From assembly GCA_946480845.1 (NCBI GenBank), contig CAMLLJ010000052.1, positions 1 to 13,909 on the forward strand: DNA of 13,909 bases, in the 5' to 3' direction. The position numbers and the translations under genes were made by a program. A model generated the notes under the pieces. It was not told where the DNA came from. It ran no database searches and worked only from the letters and a program-made list of their open reading frames with translations. Positions 1-7,040 of this stretch are shown piece by piece; position 1 is the stretch's first letter; every line of letters begins with the position of its first letter. Origin of the DNA: an uncultured Gemmatimonadota bacterium (GTDB taxonomy: Bacteria; Gemmatimonadota; Gemmatimonadetes; Gemmatimonadales; GWC2-71-9).

Positions 1-72
1 GTCCCGACCGTCCCGACCGTCCCGACCGTCCCGACCGTCCCGACCGTCCCGACCGCCCCGACCGTCCCGACC
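1..72. repeat. 9-bp minisatellite, 8 copies, cut by window edge
   Basis: Eight head-to-tail copies of the 9-mer GTCCCGACC fill positions 1-72. All are identical except the seventh (55-63), which has C in place of T at its second base. The array begins at the window edge, so its true length is unknown. It ends exactly at 72, and the stop codon of the YihY-family gene occupies 73-75, so no spacer separates gene and repeat. A 9-bp unit preserves any reading frame, but no gene start is visible in it, and I read it as an intergenic variable-number repeat. Confidence 0.95.
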
Positions 73-1005
73 TCACGTCAATATCGCCCGCTGCTTCTGC
101 TGCATCCGCCTGAGCTCCCACGTCTCCGCCACCACCCCGCCCAGCAGGAAGACGACCGCCGTGTAATAGACCCAGAGGACGAACAGGCCGACGGCGCCGA
201 CCGTGGCGTCGCCGGAGGGGGCGCGGAGCGTGGCGAAGTTCTGCAGGTACAGGGCGTAGAGGCGCTTGGCGAGCTCGAAGGCGACCGCGGCGAAGGTGGC
301 GGCGAGCAGGGCGGAGCGCCAGGGGAGCTTGCGCACCGAGGCGTACTTGTAGATCACGAAGAAGAGGCTCACCGAGAAGAGGATCGTCACCAGCTCGCCG
401 GTCATCCGGCCCAGCGTCGAGAACACGAAGCCGAAGCGCTCCGACGCCGCGCCTCGCGCCTGGACGATCGTGAGTCCCGCGGTGAGCGCGGTGTTGAGCA
501 TGAAGAGGAGCAGCGTCGCCACCACCATCGTGGCGTCGCGTGCCTTGGCCAGGCCGAGCGTGGCGAGGAAGTGGCGGCGGCGCGCGGGACGCACCGAGAC
601 GTCGAAGATGTGGTTGAGCGAGGTCCGCACGCCGGCGAAGAGCCGGGTGCTGAACCAGAGGAACGCCGGGACGGCGTAGAGCGAGATGGTGCCGCGGTTC
701 CTGGCGATGCCTTCGAGCAGGGTCTCGATCACCGTGAAGGGATCGCCGGGGCCGGGAGCGTGCGGCGGGAGGAACCGGTGCAGGAGCGTCGTGGGATCGA
801 CCCCGCTCCCGGTGGCCATCGACTGCACCAGATGACTGATGCCGATCAGGATCAGCAGGACGAGGGGCACCCCCGCGAGCAGCGCATCGAAGGTGAGCGC
901 GCTCGCGAGGAAGGGGATGTTGCTCTCGTCGGCTGCCTGGAGCACGCGGCGCAGGAACCCGAGCGGCGAGAGGTACCAGCCGCCGCGCCGCAGGACGCTG
1001 CTCAG
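73..1005 (-). CDS. YihY/BrkB-family inner-membrane protein
   Basis: A membrane protein of the YihY/virulence factor BrkB family (about 310 residues, the usual size), whose biochemical role is not settled. About six hydrophobic segments are visible, including IPFLASALTFDALLAGVPLV near the N-terminus, LYAVPAFLWFSTRLFAG, VVATLLLFMLNTALTAG, a segment around SVSLFFVIYKYA, and a last helix containing LFVLWVYYTAVVFLLGG. The C-terminal tail is short and basic. The start is unusual: between the upstream gene's stop and the first helix the only in-frame NTG start before GTG 945 is CTG at 1005-1003. That CTG overlaps the ytxH-like stop as CTGA and has GAGGAG eight bases upstream (1019-1014). Starting at GTG 945 would give 290 residues but drops a conserved-looking stretch (GWYLSPLGFLRR) and has no clear ribosome-binding site. 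The family call is firm; the start is not. It is the last gene of the glycolytic block. Confidence 0.88.
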   Translation of the reverse strand: MSSVLRRGGWYLSPLGFLRRVLQAADESNIPFLASALTFDALLAGVPLVLLILIGISHLVQSMATGSGVDPTTLLHRFLPPHAPGPGDPFTVIETLLEGIARNRGTISLYAVPAFLWFSTRLFAGVRTSLNHIFDVSVRPARRRHFLATLGLAKARDATMVVATLLLFMLNTALTAGLTIVQARGAASERFGFVFSTLGRMTGELVTILFSVSLFFVIYKYASVRKLPWRSALLAATFAAVAFELAKRLYALYLQNFATLRAPSGDATVGAVGLFVLWVYYTAVVFLLGGVVAETWELRRMQQKQRAILT

Positions 1006-1442
1006 GCGAGCGGCTCCTCGAACTCGCCTGACGGCGTGGCCTCGCGCCGGCGGCGGGCGCGCGCGTCGGCGAGGCGCCGCTCGAGCTCTTCGCGGGCCGA
1101 GGGCGCCGCGCGCCCGCGCTCCAGGGCCGCCGGCGGAAGGTCGCCCAGGTCCTCGTCCTCGTCGAGCATGTCGGTGGTCGGGATCTCGTCGTCGGCGGCC
1201 GGGTGCGATGCGCCCCGCCGGGGGCCGAACTGCTCGACCAGCTCGTCCACCTTCTCCTCCGTCATCGCCCGGATCTTCCAGAGGCGGCGCTGCAGCAGGC
1301 GCCGCGTCTCCTCGCCGCTGCGGGGGGCGTAGAGGAGCGCGAGGCCGGCGCCGAGGCACGCGCCCCAGAAGAGCCACCGGGCGGAGGCATCGCCGCCCCG
1401 CTCCACGTACACGACCTCGGGAGGCTGCTGCTTGCGTCGCAT
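1002..1442 (-). CDS. YtxH-like single-pass membrane protein
   Basis: A 146-residue protein. Residues 22-38 form one hydrophobic segment with small-residue packing (WGACLGAGLALLYAP) followed at once by RSGEETRRLLQ. This helix plus a basic/acidic amphipathic tail is the hallmark of YtxH-domain (general stress-type) proteins, which anchor to the cytoplasmic membrane and have no known enzymatic activity. The remainder is highly charged: a possible coiled-coil stretch, an acidic block (DMLDEDEDLGD, about residues 91-101), then an Arg/Glu-rich helix. ATG at 1442 is preceded by AGGAG nine bases upstream. The gene lies 12 bp after the aldolase-type gene and overlaps the YihY-family gene by 4 bp (CTGA), so the two membrane proteins are probably translationally coupled. 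No function beyond the domain type can be read from the sequence. Confidence 0.8.
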   Translation of the reverse strand: MRRKQQPPEVVYVERGGDASARWLFWGACLGAGLALLYAPRSGEETRRLLQRRLWKIRAMTEEKVDELVEQFGPRRGASHPAADDEIPTTDMLDEDEDLGDLPPAALERGRAAPSAREELERRLADARARRRREATPSGEFEEPLA

Positions 1443-1454
1443 GATCGGGATCTC

Positions 1455-2870
1455 CTATTCGCCCGCATCCGCGTCGTCGGCGGCCCGGACCAGGACCTGC
1501 TCGAGCGAGGCGTGATGCTGCATCGGTGCCTGAATGAATCGGTCCACCAGGTCGGCGGTGCCGTTGACGTTGAGCTGCTCGAAGAGGAAGGCGAAGGTGC
1601 GCTCGAGGTCCGCCGCGATCGCCGCGCGCTCCGCCTCGGGAAGGCCCCAGAGCTCCTCCTTGAACGGCCCGATCGCCTTCTTGCGCGCCTTGTAGTAGAA
1701 CTGCTCATCCGAGTCGGAGGGCTTCCGCTCGCTCTCGGCGTTCTCGTCCAGCCAGCCATACATGCGCCGGCGCAGGTCCGCCGGCAGCGCGGCATGATCG
1801 AAGACGATGTTCTGGAAATTGGTGGCGAGGTGGATCTCGCAGGTTTCGATGCGCGGGAAGTTCCCGAAGGCGCTCGCCGGGAGGGTACTGGCGCCGTGCT
1901 GCACCGCGCCGGCGAGGCCATAGGACTCGCGCGCCACGCGCGAGAGCGCCGCCAGCGCCTCGAGGTCGAGCTTGACGTCGGCGATGCTGCCGTCCGCCAG
2001 CACCACGCCGCCGTGCGAGGTGCCGGTCTGCACCGAGATCTTGCTGATGCCCTCGGCGATCCCCAGCCGCGCCGCCGTCGCATTGAACCCCTGCATGAAG
2101 GCGTCCAGCTCCTCGACGGTGCTGTTCTTCATGCCCACCTCGCCGATCTCGGCGCCGACCGAGACGGTCACGCCGTCCGGCTCCCGCTCCCGGATGAACG
2201 CCGTGATCTCGGCCGCACGCTCGAAGTTGGCGCGCTGCTGCTCCTCCAGCGTCGGCTGGCCCAGGTCCACGAGCGTGGAGGTGTCCACGTCGATGTTGTA
2301 GAAGCCGGCCGCCACTTCCTCGGCGATCAGCTTCTTCACCTCTCCCACCTCGCCGTCGGGGTCGGCCTGGTACTTCTTGTGGTTCACCTGGCAGTGGTCG
2401 CCCTGGATGAAGAGCGGGAGCGCGTAGCCCTCGCGGAGCGCGGCGCCGATCATCACCGCGACGTACTCGGCGGGCCGCTGGTCGGTGTAGGCGATCTCCG
2501 AGCGGGCGATCTCGAGGATGATCGCGCCGGCCCGCCCCGCCTTCGCCGCACGGAAGACGGCACGCGCGGTGTCGTACGCCATCATCCGCACGTTGATCGC
2601 CGGCACCGTGAAGCCGCTGCACTCGCCGCGGCCCCGCGCCATGTAGAGATCGTGGATCGAGGCCGGGCGCACGCCCTGCACCTGCCCCAGCTCCCAGAGA
2701 AGCCAGCGCGCCGCCTCGCGTTCCTCCGCCGGTCCGAACACCGCGTCCCGCACCAGCGCGTCCATGGCCGGCCCGCGCAGGCGGGCCGGGTCCTCGACCG
2801 ACACCCCGCCGGGAATGAGCGTCACGGCGCCGCCGAAGCGCGCCACCGATTTCCGGATCAGATCCGCCAT
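1455..2870 (-). CDS. Large class II fructose-bisphosphate aldolase-family protein
   Basis: A 471-residue protein with class II (metal-dependent) aldolase features, probably cleaving or forming fructose 1,6-bisphosphate in the cytoplasm. Residues 157-160 read GDHC, matching the Asp-His pair (catalytic Asp and first metal ligand) of the family. EIGEVG at 241-246 resembles the glutamate region, SHGGV at 285-289 and QHGAST at 324-329 supply further His ligands, and the C-terminal NFQNIVFDHA fits the NIxTD-like barrel end. It is over 100 residues longer than the well-studied enzymes of about 290-360 residues, with an extra N-terminal segment of about 85 residues and a helical C-terminal extension. 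ATG at 2870 is preferred over an ATG 15 codons upstream because GAGG lies just upstream and the longer form would overlap the promoter region. It sits between pgi and the ytxH-like gene. Aldolase is well supported by context, but exact substrate preference (FBP versus tagatose-BP) is not proven. Confidence 0.82.
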   Translation of the reverse strand: MADLIRKSVARFGGAVTLIPGGVSVEDPARLRGPAMDALVRDAVFGPAEEREAARWLLWELGQVQGVRPASIHDLYMARGRGECSGFTVPAINVRMMAYDTARAVFRAAKAGRAGAIILEIARSEIAYTDQRPAEYVAVMIGAALREGYALPLFIQGDHCQVNHKKYQADPDGEVGEVKKLIAEEVAAGFYNIDVDTSTLVDLGQPTLEEQQRANFERAAEITAFIREREPDGVTVSVGAEIGEVGMKNSTVEELDAFMQGFNATAARLGIAEGISKISVQTGTSHGGVVLADGSIADVKLDLEALAALSRVARESYGLAGAVQHGASTLPASAFGNFPRIETCEIHLATNFQNIVFDHAALPADLRRRMYGWLDENAESERKPSDSDEQFYYKARKKAIGPFKEELWGLPEAERAAIAADLERTFAFLFEQLNVNGTADLVDRFIQAPMQHHASLEQVLVRAADDADAGE

Positions 2871-2915
2871 TGCCTCGTGTCCTCGAAGAATTGCATCGCC
2901 CGCCGCACCCGGCAA

Positions 2916-2944
2916 AAGCTAGACGCCGCGCCTGAGAGCGTCAA
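2916..2944 (-). promoter_or_regulatory. Sigma70-type promoter candidate for the aldolase gene
   Basis: Reading the minus strand, TTGACG (2944-2939, five of six matches to TTGACA) is followed by a 17-base spacer and TAGCTT (2921-2916, a TAnnnT -10 element). Transcription would begin near 2909, giving a leader of about 39 bases to the ATG at 2870. It lies in the 104-bp gap between pgi and the aldolase gene, the largest gap in the block. This would let the aldolase, ytxH-like and yihY-like genes be expressed apart from the upstream glycolytic genes. Confidence 0.55.
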
Positions 2945-2951
2945 AGGCGGG

Positions 2952-2975
2952 ACCGGGCCGTCGCCGAGGCCGGGT
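2952..2975 (-). terminator. Imperfect GC hairpin just after pgi
   Basis: On the minus strand an 8-base arm pairs with a second arm with one C-C mismatch (4 bp, mismatch, 3 bp; loop of 8). It starts at the last base of the pgi stop codon. The bases after it contain only a short CTTTG, so termination would be weak; attenuation or mRNA end protection is equally possible. Confidence 0.25.
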
Positions 2976-4369
2976 CAGGCCTCGTCGCCCGCCGGACGCG
3001 GCGCGATCCGCTCGCCCGCGAAGCCGGGGCGCCCCATCGCGCCGAAGGTGAGCCGCTTGCCCAGCTCCACGCCGGGCTGGTCGAACGGATTGACGTTGTA
3101 CCAGACGCCGGCGTAGCCGGTGGCGAGCTGGAAGAACATGATCAGCTCGCCGAAGGTCGCCGGCGTGAGGTCGGGCAGCCGGAGCGTCATGTTCATCCGG
3201 CCCATGCGCGCGAGCGCCGACGACGTGGCCTCGAGCTCGGCGCGCAGCAGCTCGTTGAGGCTGTGGCCGGGCAGGTAGGCGAGATCGGACGGCAGCGCCG
3301 TTCCGCCGGGGATGGTGATGTCCTCGCCGGGCACCGCCACGTCGATGAAGGTGATGGCCTTGTCGTACGGCCCTTCCATGAAGAGCTGGACCTGGCTGTG
3401 CTGGTCGGTGGCGCCCACCGCGCCCACCGGCGTCGGCCCGGCGTTGATGACCTCGCCCCGCCGGTCGAGCCGCTTGCCCAGGCTCTCGGCCCAGAGCTGC
3501 CGGTACCATTCGGCGAACTCCCGCAGGCGGTCGGAATAGGGCATGAGCACGTGGATCCGGGCCCCCAGCCACACATCCGCCGCCCAGAGGAGGCCGGCAT
3601 AGAGCGCCGCCGCGTTCTTCAGCAGGTCCTCGCCCTGCGCCGCCTCGACGGCGCGGCGAGCGCCGATGAGGAGCTGCCCGATGTCCACCCCGACCAGCGC
3701 GGCAGGCAGCAGGCCCACGGGGGAAAGCACGCTGAAGCGCCCGCCCACATCCGGGGGCACCTCGAGCGTGGCGATCCCTTCCCGGCCGGCCAGCTCGCGC
3801 AGCGCGCCGCGGGCCGGGTCGGTGGTGAAGACGAGGTGACGCCCCGCCGCCTCGCCGAGCGCCGCGTCGAGCCACGCGCGGACCACGAGGTACTGCGCCA
3901 TCGTCTCCGCCGTCCCGCCCGACTTGCTGATGACGTTGACCAGCACGCGGCGCGGATCGATGCGGCGGAGCGCCGCACCCACCGAGGCCGGATCCACGTT
4001 CTCGAGCACGGTGAGGCGCGGATAGAATTCGCGCGCCTCGTCGTCGAGCTCGTTCCAGGCCGGCGGCTTGAGCGCATTGAGGATGGCCTTGGTGCCCAGC
4101 GCGGACCCGCCGATGCCGAGCACCAGCACGTGGTCGTACGCCTGCCCCACGCCCTGGGCGAAGGTATCGATCGCCTTGACTGTGGTCTCCTGGTCGGTGA
4201 GCCCCTCGAAGGCGTACTCGCCGGCGGCGCTCCGGGTGCGGACGTCGCCCTGCACCGCCGCGAAGCGCCGCGCCAGCTCGCCGAGGCGCGCCCGGGAGAG
4301 GCCGCGCTCGCCGTCGATGCCCCCGTCGAGGCCGTCCTCGAGCATCCGTCCGTATTGCAGCCTGATCAC
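2975..4369 (-). CDS. pgi: Glucose-6-phosphate isomerase
   Basis: Interconverts glucose 6-phosphate and fructose 6-phosphate in glycolysis and gluconeogenesis (cytoplasm). The 464-residue protein is the compact bacterial form. Both family signatures are present: DVGGRFSVLSPVG (207-219) and the C-terminal signature ending NPFDQPGVELGK (427-438), with the catalytic Lys at 438. The phosphate-binding ISKSGGTAET (147-156), the catalytic Glu in AESLGK (E295) and the His in TDQHSQ (H324) are visible. The start is GTG at 4369, which overlaps the stop of the upstream hydrolase gene as GTGA and has GGAGG five bases before it; the open frame continues upstream but only as a shadow of that gene. No key residue is missing. 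Its place between pyk and the aldolase gene supports a glycolytic operon. Confidence 0.97.
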   Translation of the reverse strand: MIRLQYGRMLEDGLDGGIDGERGLSRARLGELARRFAAVQGDVRTRSAAGEYAFEGLTDQETTVKAIDTFAQGVGQAYDHVLVLGIGGSALGTKAILNALKPPAWNELDDEAREFYPRLTVLENVDPASVGAALRRIDPRRVLVNVISKSGGTAETMAQYLVVRAWLDAALGEAAGRHLVFTTDPARGALRELAGREGIATLEVPPDVGGRFSVLSPVGLLPAALVGVDIGQLLIGARRAVEAAQGEDLLKNAAALYAGLLWAADVWLGARIHVLMPYSDRLREFAEWYRQLWAESLGKRLDRRGEVINAGPTPVGAVGATDQHSQVQLFMEGPYDKAITFIDVAVPGEDITIPGGTALPSDLAYLPGHSLNELLRAELEATSSALARMGRMNMTLRLPDLTPATFGELIMFFQLATGYAGVWYNVNPFDQPGVELGKRLTFGAMGRPGFAGERIAPRPAGDEA

Positions 4370-5145
4370 GATGCCTCCACGATGAGACCGTCGTAGGCCG
4401 GCTCGATCCCGGCCGGCAGCGCCGCCGCGAGCTCGGCATGGCCGGTCTCGTGGGTGAGGTGCGTGAGGTACGTCCGCGCCGCCCCGATCGCGCGCGCCGT
4501 TTCCACCGCCTCGGCGATGCTCAGGTGGGTCGGGTGGGGCCGCCACCAGAGGGCGTTCAGCACGAGCACCTCGAGGCCCGCGAGCCGTTCGCGAGCCGCG
4601 GCCGGGACCTCCTTGACGTCCGTAATGTACGCGACCGGGCCGAAACGGTAACCGAAGACGCGCAGGTGTCCGTGGTCGAATGCCAGCGGGAGCACGCGCA
4701 CGCCGGCGATCTCGACCTCTTCTCCCGGCTGCAGCGCCGTCGGCGCGAGATGCGGCTTCGAGGTGCCGGCGAACGGCGTCACGTCCGCGTCGAAGATGTA
4801 ATTGAAGGAGGTCCGCAGGCGCGCCAGCGTTTCCACGGGCCCGTACACCGGCATCGGGCTGCGGTCGCGGTTGGAGAAGATCCTGAGGTCGTCGATGCCG
4901 TTGATGTGATCGGCGTGCTCGTGGGTGTAGAGGACGGCATCGATGCTGCTGATCTCCGCGCCCACCAGCTGGAGGCGCAGCTCGGGTGGCGTGTCGATCA
5001 GGATGCTGGCGCCCCCGGATTCGAGCACCGCCGCCGAGCGGGTGCGCCGGTCGCGCGGGTCGGTGGAGCGGCAGACGGCGCAGTCGCACGCGACCTGGGG
5101 AATGCCGAACGACGTCCCGGTCCCCAGGAACCTGAGTCGCGCCAC
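4366..5145 (-). CDS. PhnP-like metallo-beta-lactamase-fold hydrolase
   Basis: A 259-residue cytoplasmic enzyme of the metallo-beta-lactamase fold, closest in pattern to PhnP-type phosphodiesterases. It opens with LRFLGTGTSFGIPQVACDCAVC, where C20, C22 and C25 match the structural zinc site of PhnP-like proteins. The metal motif THEHADH is at 74-80, with a further His in FDHGHLRVFGYRF, an Asp in YITDVKE (about 176) and His in LTHLTHE (about 229-232). PhnP itself opens a cyclic ribose phosphate in phosphonate breakdown, but no other phn gene is here. In this glycolytic setting a phosphodiester repair or housekeeping role is conceivable; that is inference. GTG at 5145 is the start, 17 bp after the pyk stop, with only a weak ribosome-binding site. 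The 3' end overlaps pgi by 4 bp, implying coupled translation. Confidence 0.88.
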   Translation of the reverse strand: MARLRFLGTGTSFGIPQVACDCAVCRSTDPRDRRTRSAAVLESGGASILIDTPPELRLQLVGAEISSIDAVLYTHEHADHINGIDDLRIFSNRDRSPMPVYGPVETLARLRTSFNYIFDADVTPFAGTSKPHLAPTALQPGEEVEIAGVRVLPLAFDHGHLRVFGYRFGPVAYITDVKEVPAAARERLAGLEVLVLNALWWRPHPTHLSIAEAVETARAIGAARTYLTHLTHETGHAELAAALPAGIEPAYDGLIVEAS

Positions 5146-5162
5146 GTCAGCTGCCCGCCACG

Positions 5163-6638
5163 CTAGACCGTCTCCACCTTGACCAGGTTGGTGGTGCCCG
5201 ACCGGTCGAACGGCACGCCCGCCGTGACCACCACCCGATCCCCGACCGCCGCGAGGCCGCGGTCGAGCAGCCGCTGCCGTGCCACGGGCAGCATGTGCTC
5301 GTAGGTGGGGAAGTGCTCGACCAGCACCGGCACCACGCCCCAGATCAGCGCGAGCTGCCGGAAGGTCTCAGGCTCCGGCGTCACAGCGACGATGGGCACC
5401 GATGGCCGGTAGGACGCCACCGTGCGGGCCGTGAAGCCGCTGCTGGTGAAGCAGACGATCACGGGCGAGCGGAGCAGCTCCGCCGCGGCACAGGTGGCCA
5501 CGGCGATGGCGTTCTCGGTGCGGGTCGGTTCCCGGTCGCCCTCACGGCGGCCGAGCCGCTCCCCTTCCTCGGCGCCGATGCCGAGGGCCAGGTCCACGGC
5601 GCCGCCGGCACCGCGGGCGCGCCGCCGTCCCTCCACCTCACGGGCGATCCGCACCATCGCCTGGACGGCCTCCAGCGGATATTCCCCGACGGCGGTCTCC
5701 GCCGAGAGCATGACGGCGTCGGTCCCGTCGAGGATGGCGTTCGCGACATCGGACGCCTCGGCGCGGGTGGGGCGCGGGGCGTGCACCATCGATTCCAGCA
5801 TCTGCGTCGCCGTGATCACCGGCTTGTTGCAGAGGTTGGCCTCGCGGATGAGGCGCTTCTGCGCCAGCGGGACCTCCTCGAACGGCAGCTCCACCCCCAG
5901 GTCGCCGCGCGCGACCATGATCGCGTCCGCCGCGAGCAGGATGGGGCGGAGATTCCGGAGGGCCGTGTCCTTCTCGATCTTGGCGATGATCCGCACCGGC
6001 TTCGGGACCAGCAGGCGCAGCTCCTCGATGTCCTCCGGCTTCCGGACGAACGACATGGCGATGTAGTCCGCGCCCAGCTCGATGGCCCGCGCCACCTCTT
6101 CACGGTCGCGTTCGCTGATGGCCGGGGCACTCACCTCGATCCCAGGCAGGTTGATGCCCTTGTTCGATCGCAGCTCGCCCCCATAGAGCACGACTCCGCG
6201 CACGCGCTCGTCCCAGACGTCCGCCACCTCGACCGACAGCAGGCCGTCGTCGAGGAGGATGCGCGAGCCGGGCGCCACGTCCCGCGCCAGTCCCCGATAG
6301 GTGGTGGGGATCTCCTCGGCCGACGCCTCCTCCTCCGGGGCGAACACGACGGGCTCGCCGCGCACCAGCATCCGGGGCGCATCGAGCCGGCCCACCCGGA
6401 TGCGCGGGCCCTGGAGGTCCACCAGGATCGCCGCCGACATGCCCCGCTCCTGGCGCTCGGCAAGCACCTGCTTGAGGTCGGTGAACCACCGGGAGCGGAT
6501 CTCCGGTGTGCCATGCGATGCGTTGATGCGGACCATGTCCACACCGGCTTCGAGAAGCGCGCGCATCCGGTCGGGCGTGTCCCAGGCCGGGCCGAGCGTG
6601 GCGACGATCTTGGTGCGGCGGGTGGCGGTGCGGGTCAC
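5163..6638 (-). CDS. pyk: Pyruvate kinase
   Basis: Transfers phosphate from phosphoenolpyruvate to ADP, the last step of glycolysis. The 491-residue protein starts with the typical RRTKIVATLGPA. Key elements in order are: VRINASHG at 36-43 (the usual RxNxSHG, with Ala after Asn), the B-domain at about 75-170, the signature IIAKIEKDTAL at 217-227 containing the catalytic Lys220 and metal-binding Glu222, MVARGDLGVE (241-250), and ATQMLESM followed by RPTRAEASDVANAILDGTDA. The stretch from about 337 to 373, joining to the C-terminal domain, is an Arg/Gly/Glu-rich low-complexity linker rather than the usual ordered helix. GTG at 6638 is chosen because the family N-terminus begins there and GGAG lies just upstream; an upstream ATG would add 79 residues unlike any pyruvate kinase. 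First gene of the glycolytic block, with a long leader. Confidence 0.96.
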   Translation of the reverse strand: MTRTATRRTKIVATLGPAWDTPDRMRALLEAGVDMVRINASHGTPEIRSRWFTDLKQVLAERQERGMSAAILVDLQGPRIRVGRLDAPRMLVRGEPVVFAPEEEASAEEIPTTYRGLARDVAPGSRILLDDGLLSVEVADVWDERVRGVVLYGGELRSNKGINLPGIEVSAPAISERDREEVARAIELGADYIAMSFVRKPEDIEELRLLVPKPVRIIAKIEKDTALRNLRPILLAADAIMVARGDLGVELPFEEVPLAQKRLIREANLCNKPVITATQMLESMVHAPRPTRAEASDVANAILDGTDAVMLSAETAVGEYPLEAVQAMVRIAREVEGRRRARGAGGAVDLALGIGAEEGERLGRREGDREPTRTENAIAVATCAAAELLRSPVIVCFTSSGFTARTVASYRPSVPIVAVTPEPETFRQLALIWGVVPVLVEHFPTYEHMLPVARQRLLDRGLAAVGDRVVVTAGVPFDRSGTTNLVKVETV

Positions 6639-6752
6639 TGGACTCCGTGGGTGGAGAGAGCGGAACGCTGCGTGCCCCAGTTTAGCGGCACCCGGTTCGG
6701 CGCGCATCCCGATCTGTTGTTTTCCACAGTTTGCCGGACTGAGCACGGCGAT

Positions 6753-6784
6753 GTTTTCAGCATGAAGATCGTGGTGTTGAAAAC
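6753..6784. repeat. Inverted repeat in the pyk leader
   Basis: GTTTTCA (6753-6759) is matched by its exact reverse complement TGAAAAC (6778-6784) across 18 bases. After one mismatch, two or three further bases can pair inside (CAT with GTG, one wobble). It lies 115-146 bases upstream of the pyk start. It could be an operator half-site pair or an RNA hairpin in a long 5' leader. Confidence 0.45.
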
Positions 6785-6849
6785 CTGCAAGAGGGGTCGG
6801 CCCTGACTTCGAGTCGGTCCGGGACCCGCTCGACCAGATCGGAGAACTT

Positions 6850-6858
6850 ACATTAGCA
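6850..6858 (-). promoter_or_regulatory. Possible extended -10 element for pyk
   Basis: In the AT-rich island, the minus strand reads TGC-TAATGT (6858-6850), a TGn extended -10 with a TAnnnT core. No good -35 is found at 16-18 bases; only TTATTG and TATTGA lie there. If used, pyk would have a leader of about 200 bases containing the inverted repeat at 6753-6784. Weak evidence. Confidence 0.25.
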
Positions 6859-6920
6859 CAATCTCGTAAACTCAATAATCACAACTCACTGCGCCACTGC
6901 CTCTAACCCGGAATAGACGA

Positions 6921-6946
6921 AGGCGACAGTGTCGCCACTGTCGCCT
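6921..6946 (-). terminator. Candidate terminator hairpin after the redox gene block
   Basis: A perfect 10-bp stem, AGGCGACAGT (6921-6930) with ACTGTCGCCT (6937-6946), and a 6-base loop. It lies about 95 bases after the stop of the secreted-protein gene. On the minus strand it is followed by TCGTCTATTCC, which is pyrimidine-rich but lacks a real T-run. A second palindrome (CCGCTGAG and CTCAGCGG, 7030-7047) sits right at that gene's stop codon. Together they probably end the ispG-led transcript, but the missing T-run leaves doubt. Confidence 0.45.
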
Positions 6947-7040
6947 CGGTCTTCGGGTCTCGCCGCTTTTCCACGGTATCAACAGTCTCCGCGACGCCTC
7001 GTGCCGGCATCAACACGGCGCGTGCAAACCCGCTGAGGAC

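Larger units (their letters stand above)
6639..7040. other. 402-bp non-coding region between two gene blocks
   Basis: This is the only gap over 300 bp. From the pyk side it holds a 7-bp inverted repeat with a long loop (6753-6784), an AT-rich island (about 6841-6890) that may contain the pyk promoter, a 10-bp hairpin (6921-6946) and an 8-bp palindrome (7030-7047) overlapping the stop of the preceding gene. No tRNA or convincing small gene is visible on either strand. Base composition in 6700-6890 is clearly lower in GC than in the flanking genes, as expected for regulatory DNA. Confidence 0.8.

Noticed and set aside
1203..3116. 637-codon open frame on the plus strand
   Set aside because: It lies antisense to the aldolase and ytxH-like genes, has Arg/His/Leu-rich sequence with no recognisable domain, and starts and stops without gene signals: a high-GC shadow.
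4370..5089. Longer start for glucose-6-phosphate isomerase
   Set aside because: The extra 240 residues are the hydrolase gene read in another frame; GTG 4369 has GGAGG and overlaps the stop as GTGA.
5295..6806. 503-codon plus-strand frame opposite pyruvate kinase
   Set aside because: Antisense to a certain gene, composition typical of shadows, no family features.
6770..6845. tRNA-like stretch with GACTTCGAGTC resembling a T-arm
   Set aside because: No acceptor stem, anticodon arm or D-arm can be folded around it on either strand.
6639..6875. 79-residue N-terminal extension of pyruvate kinase
   Set aside because: It covers AT-rich leader DNA, resembles no pyruvate kinase, and a GTG with GGAG upstream begins exactly at the conserved N-terminus.
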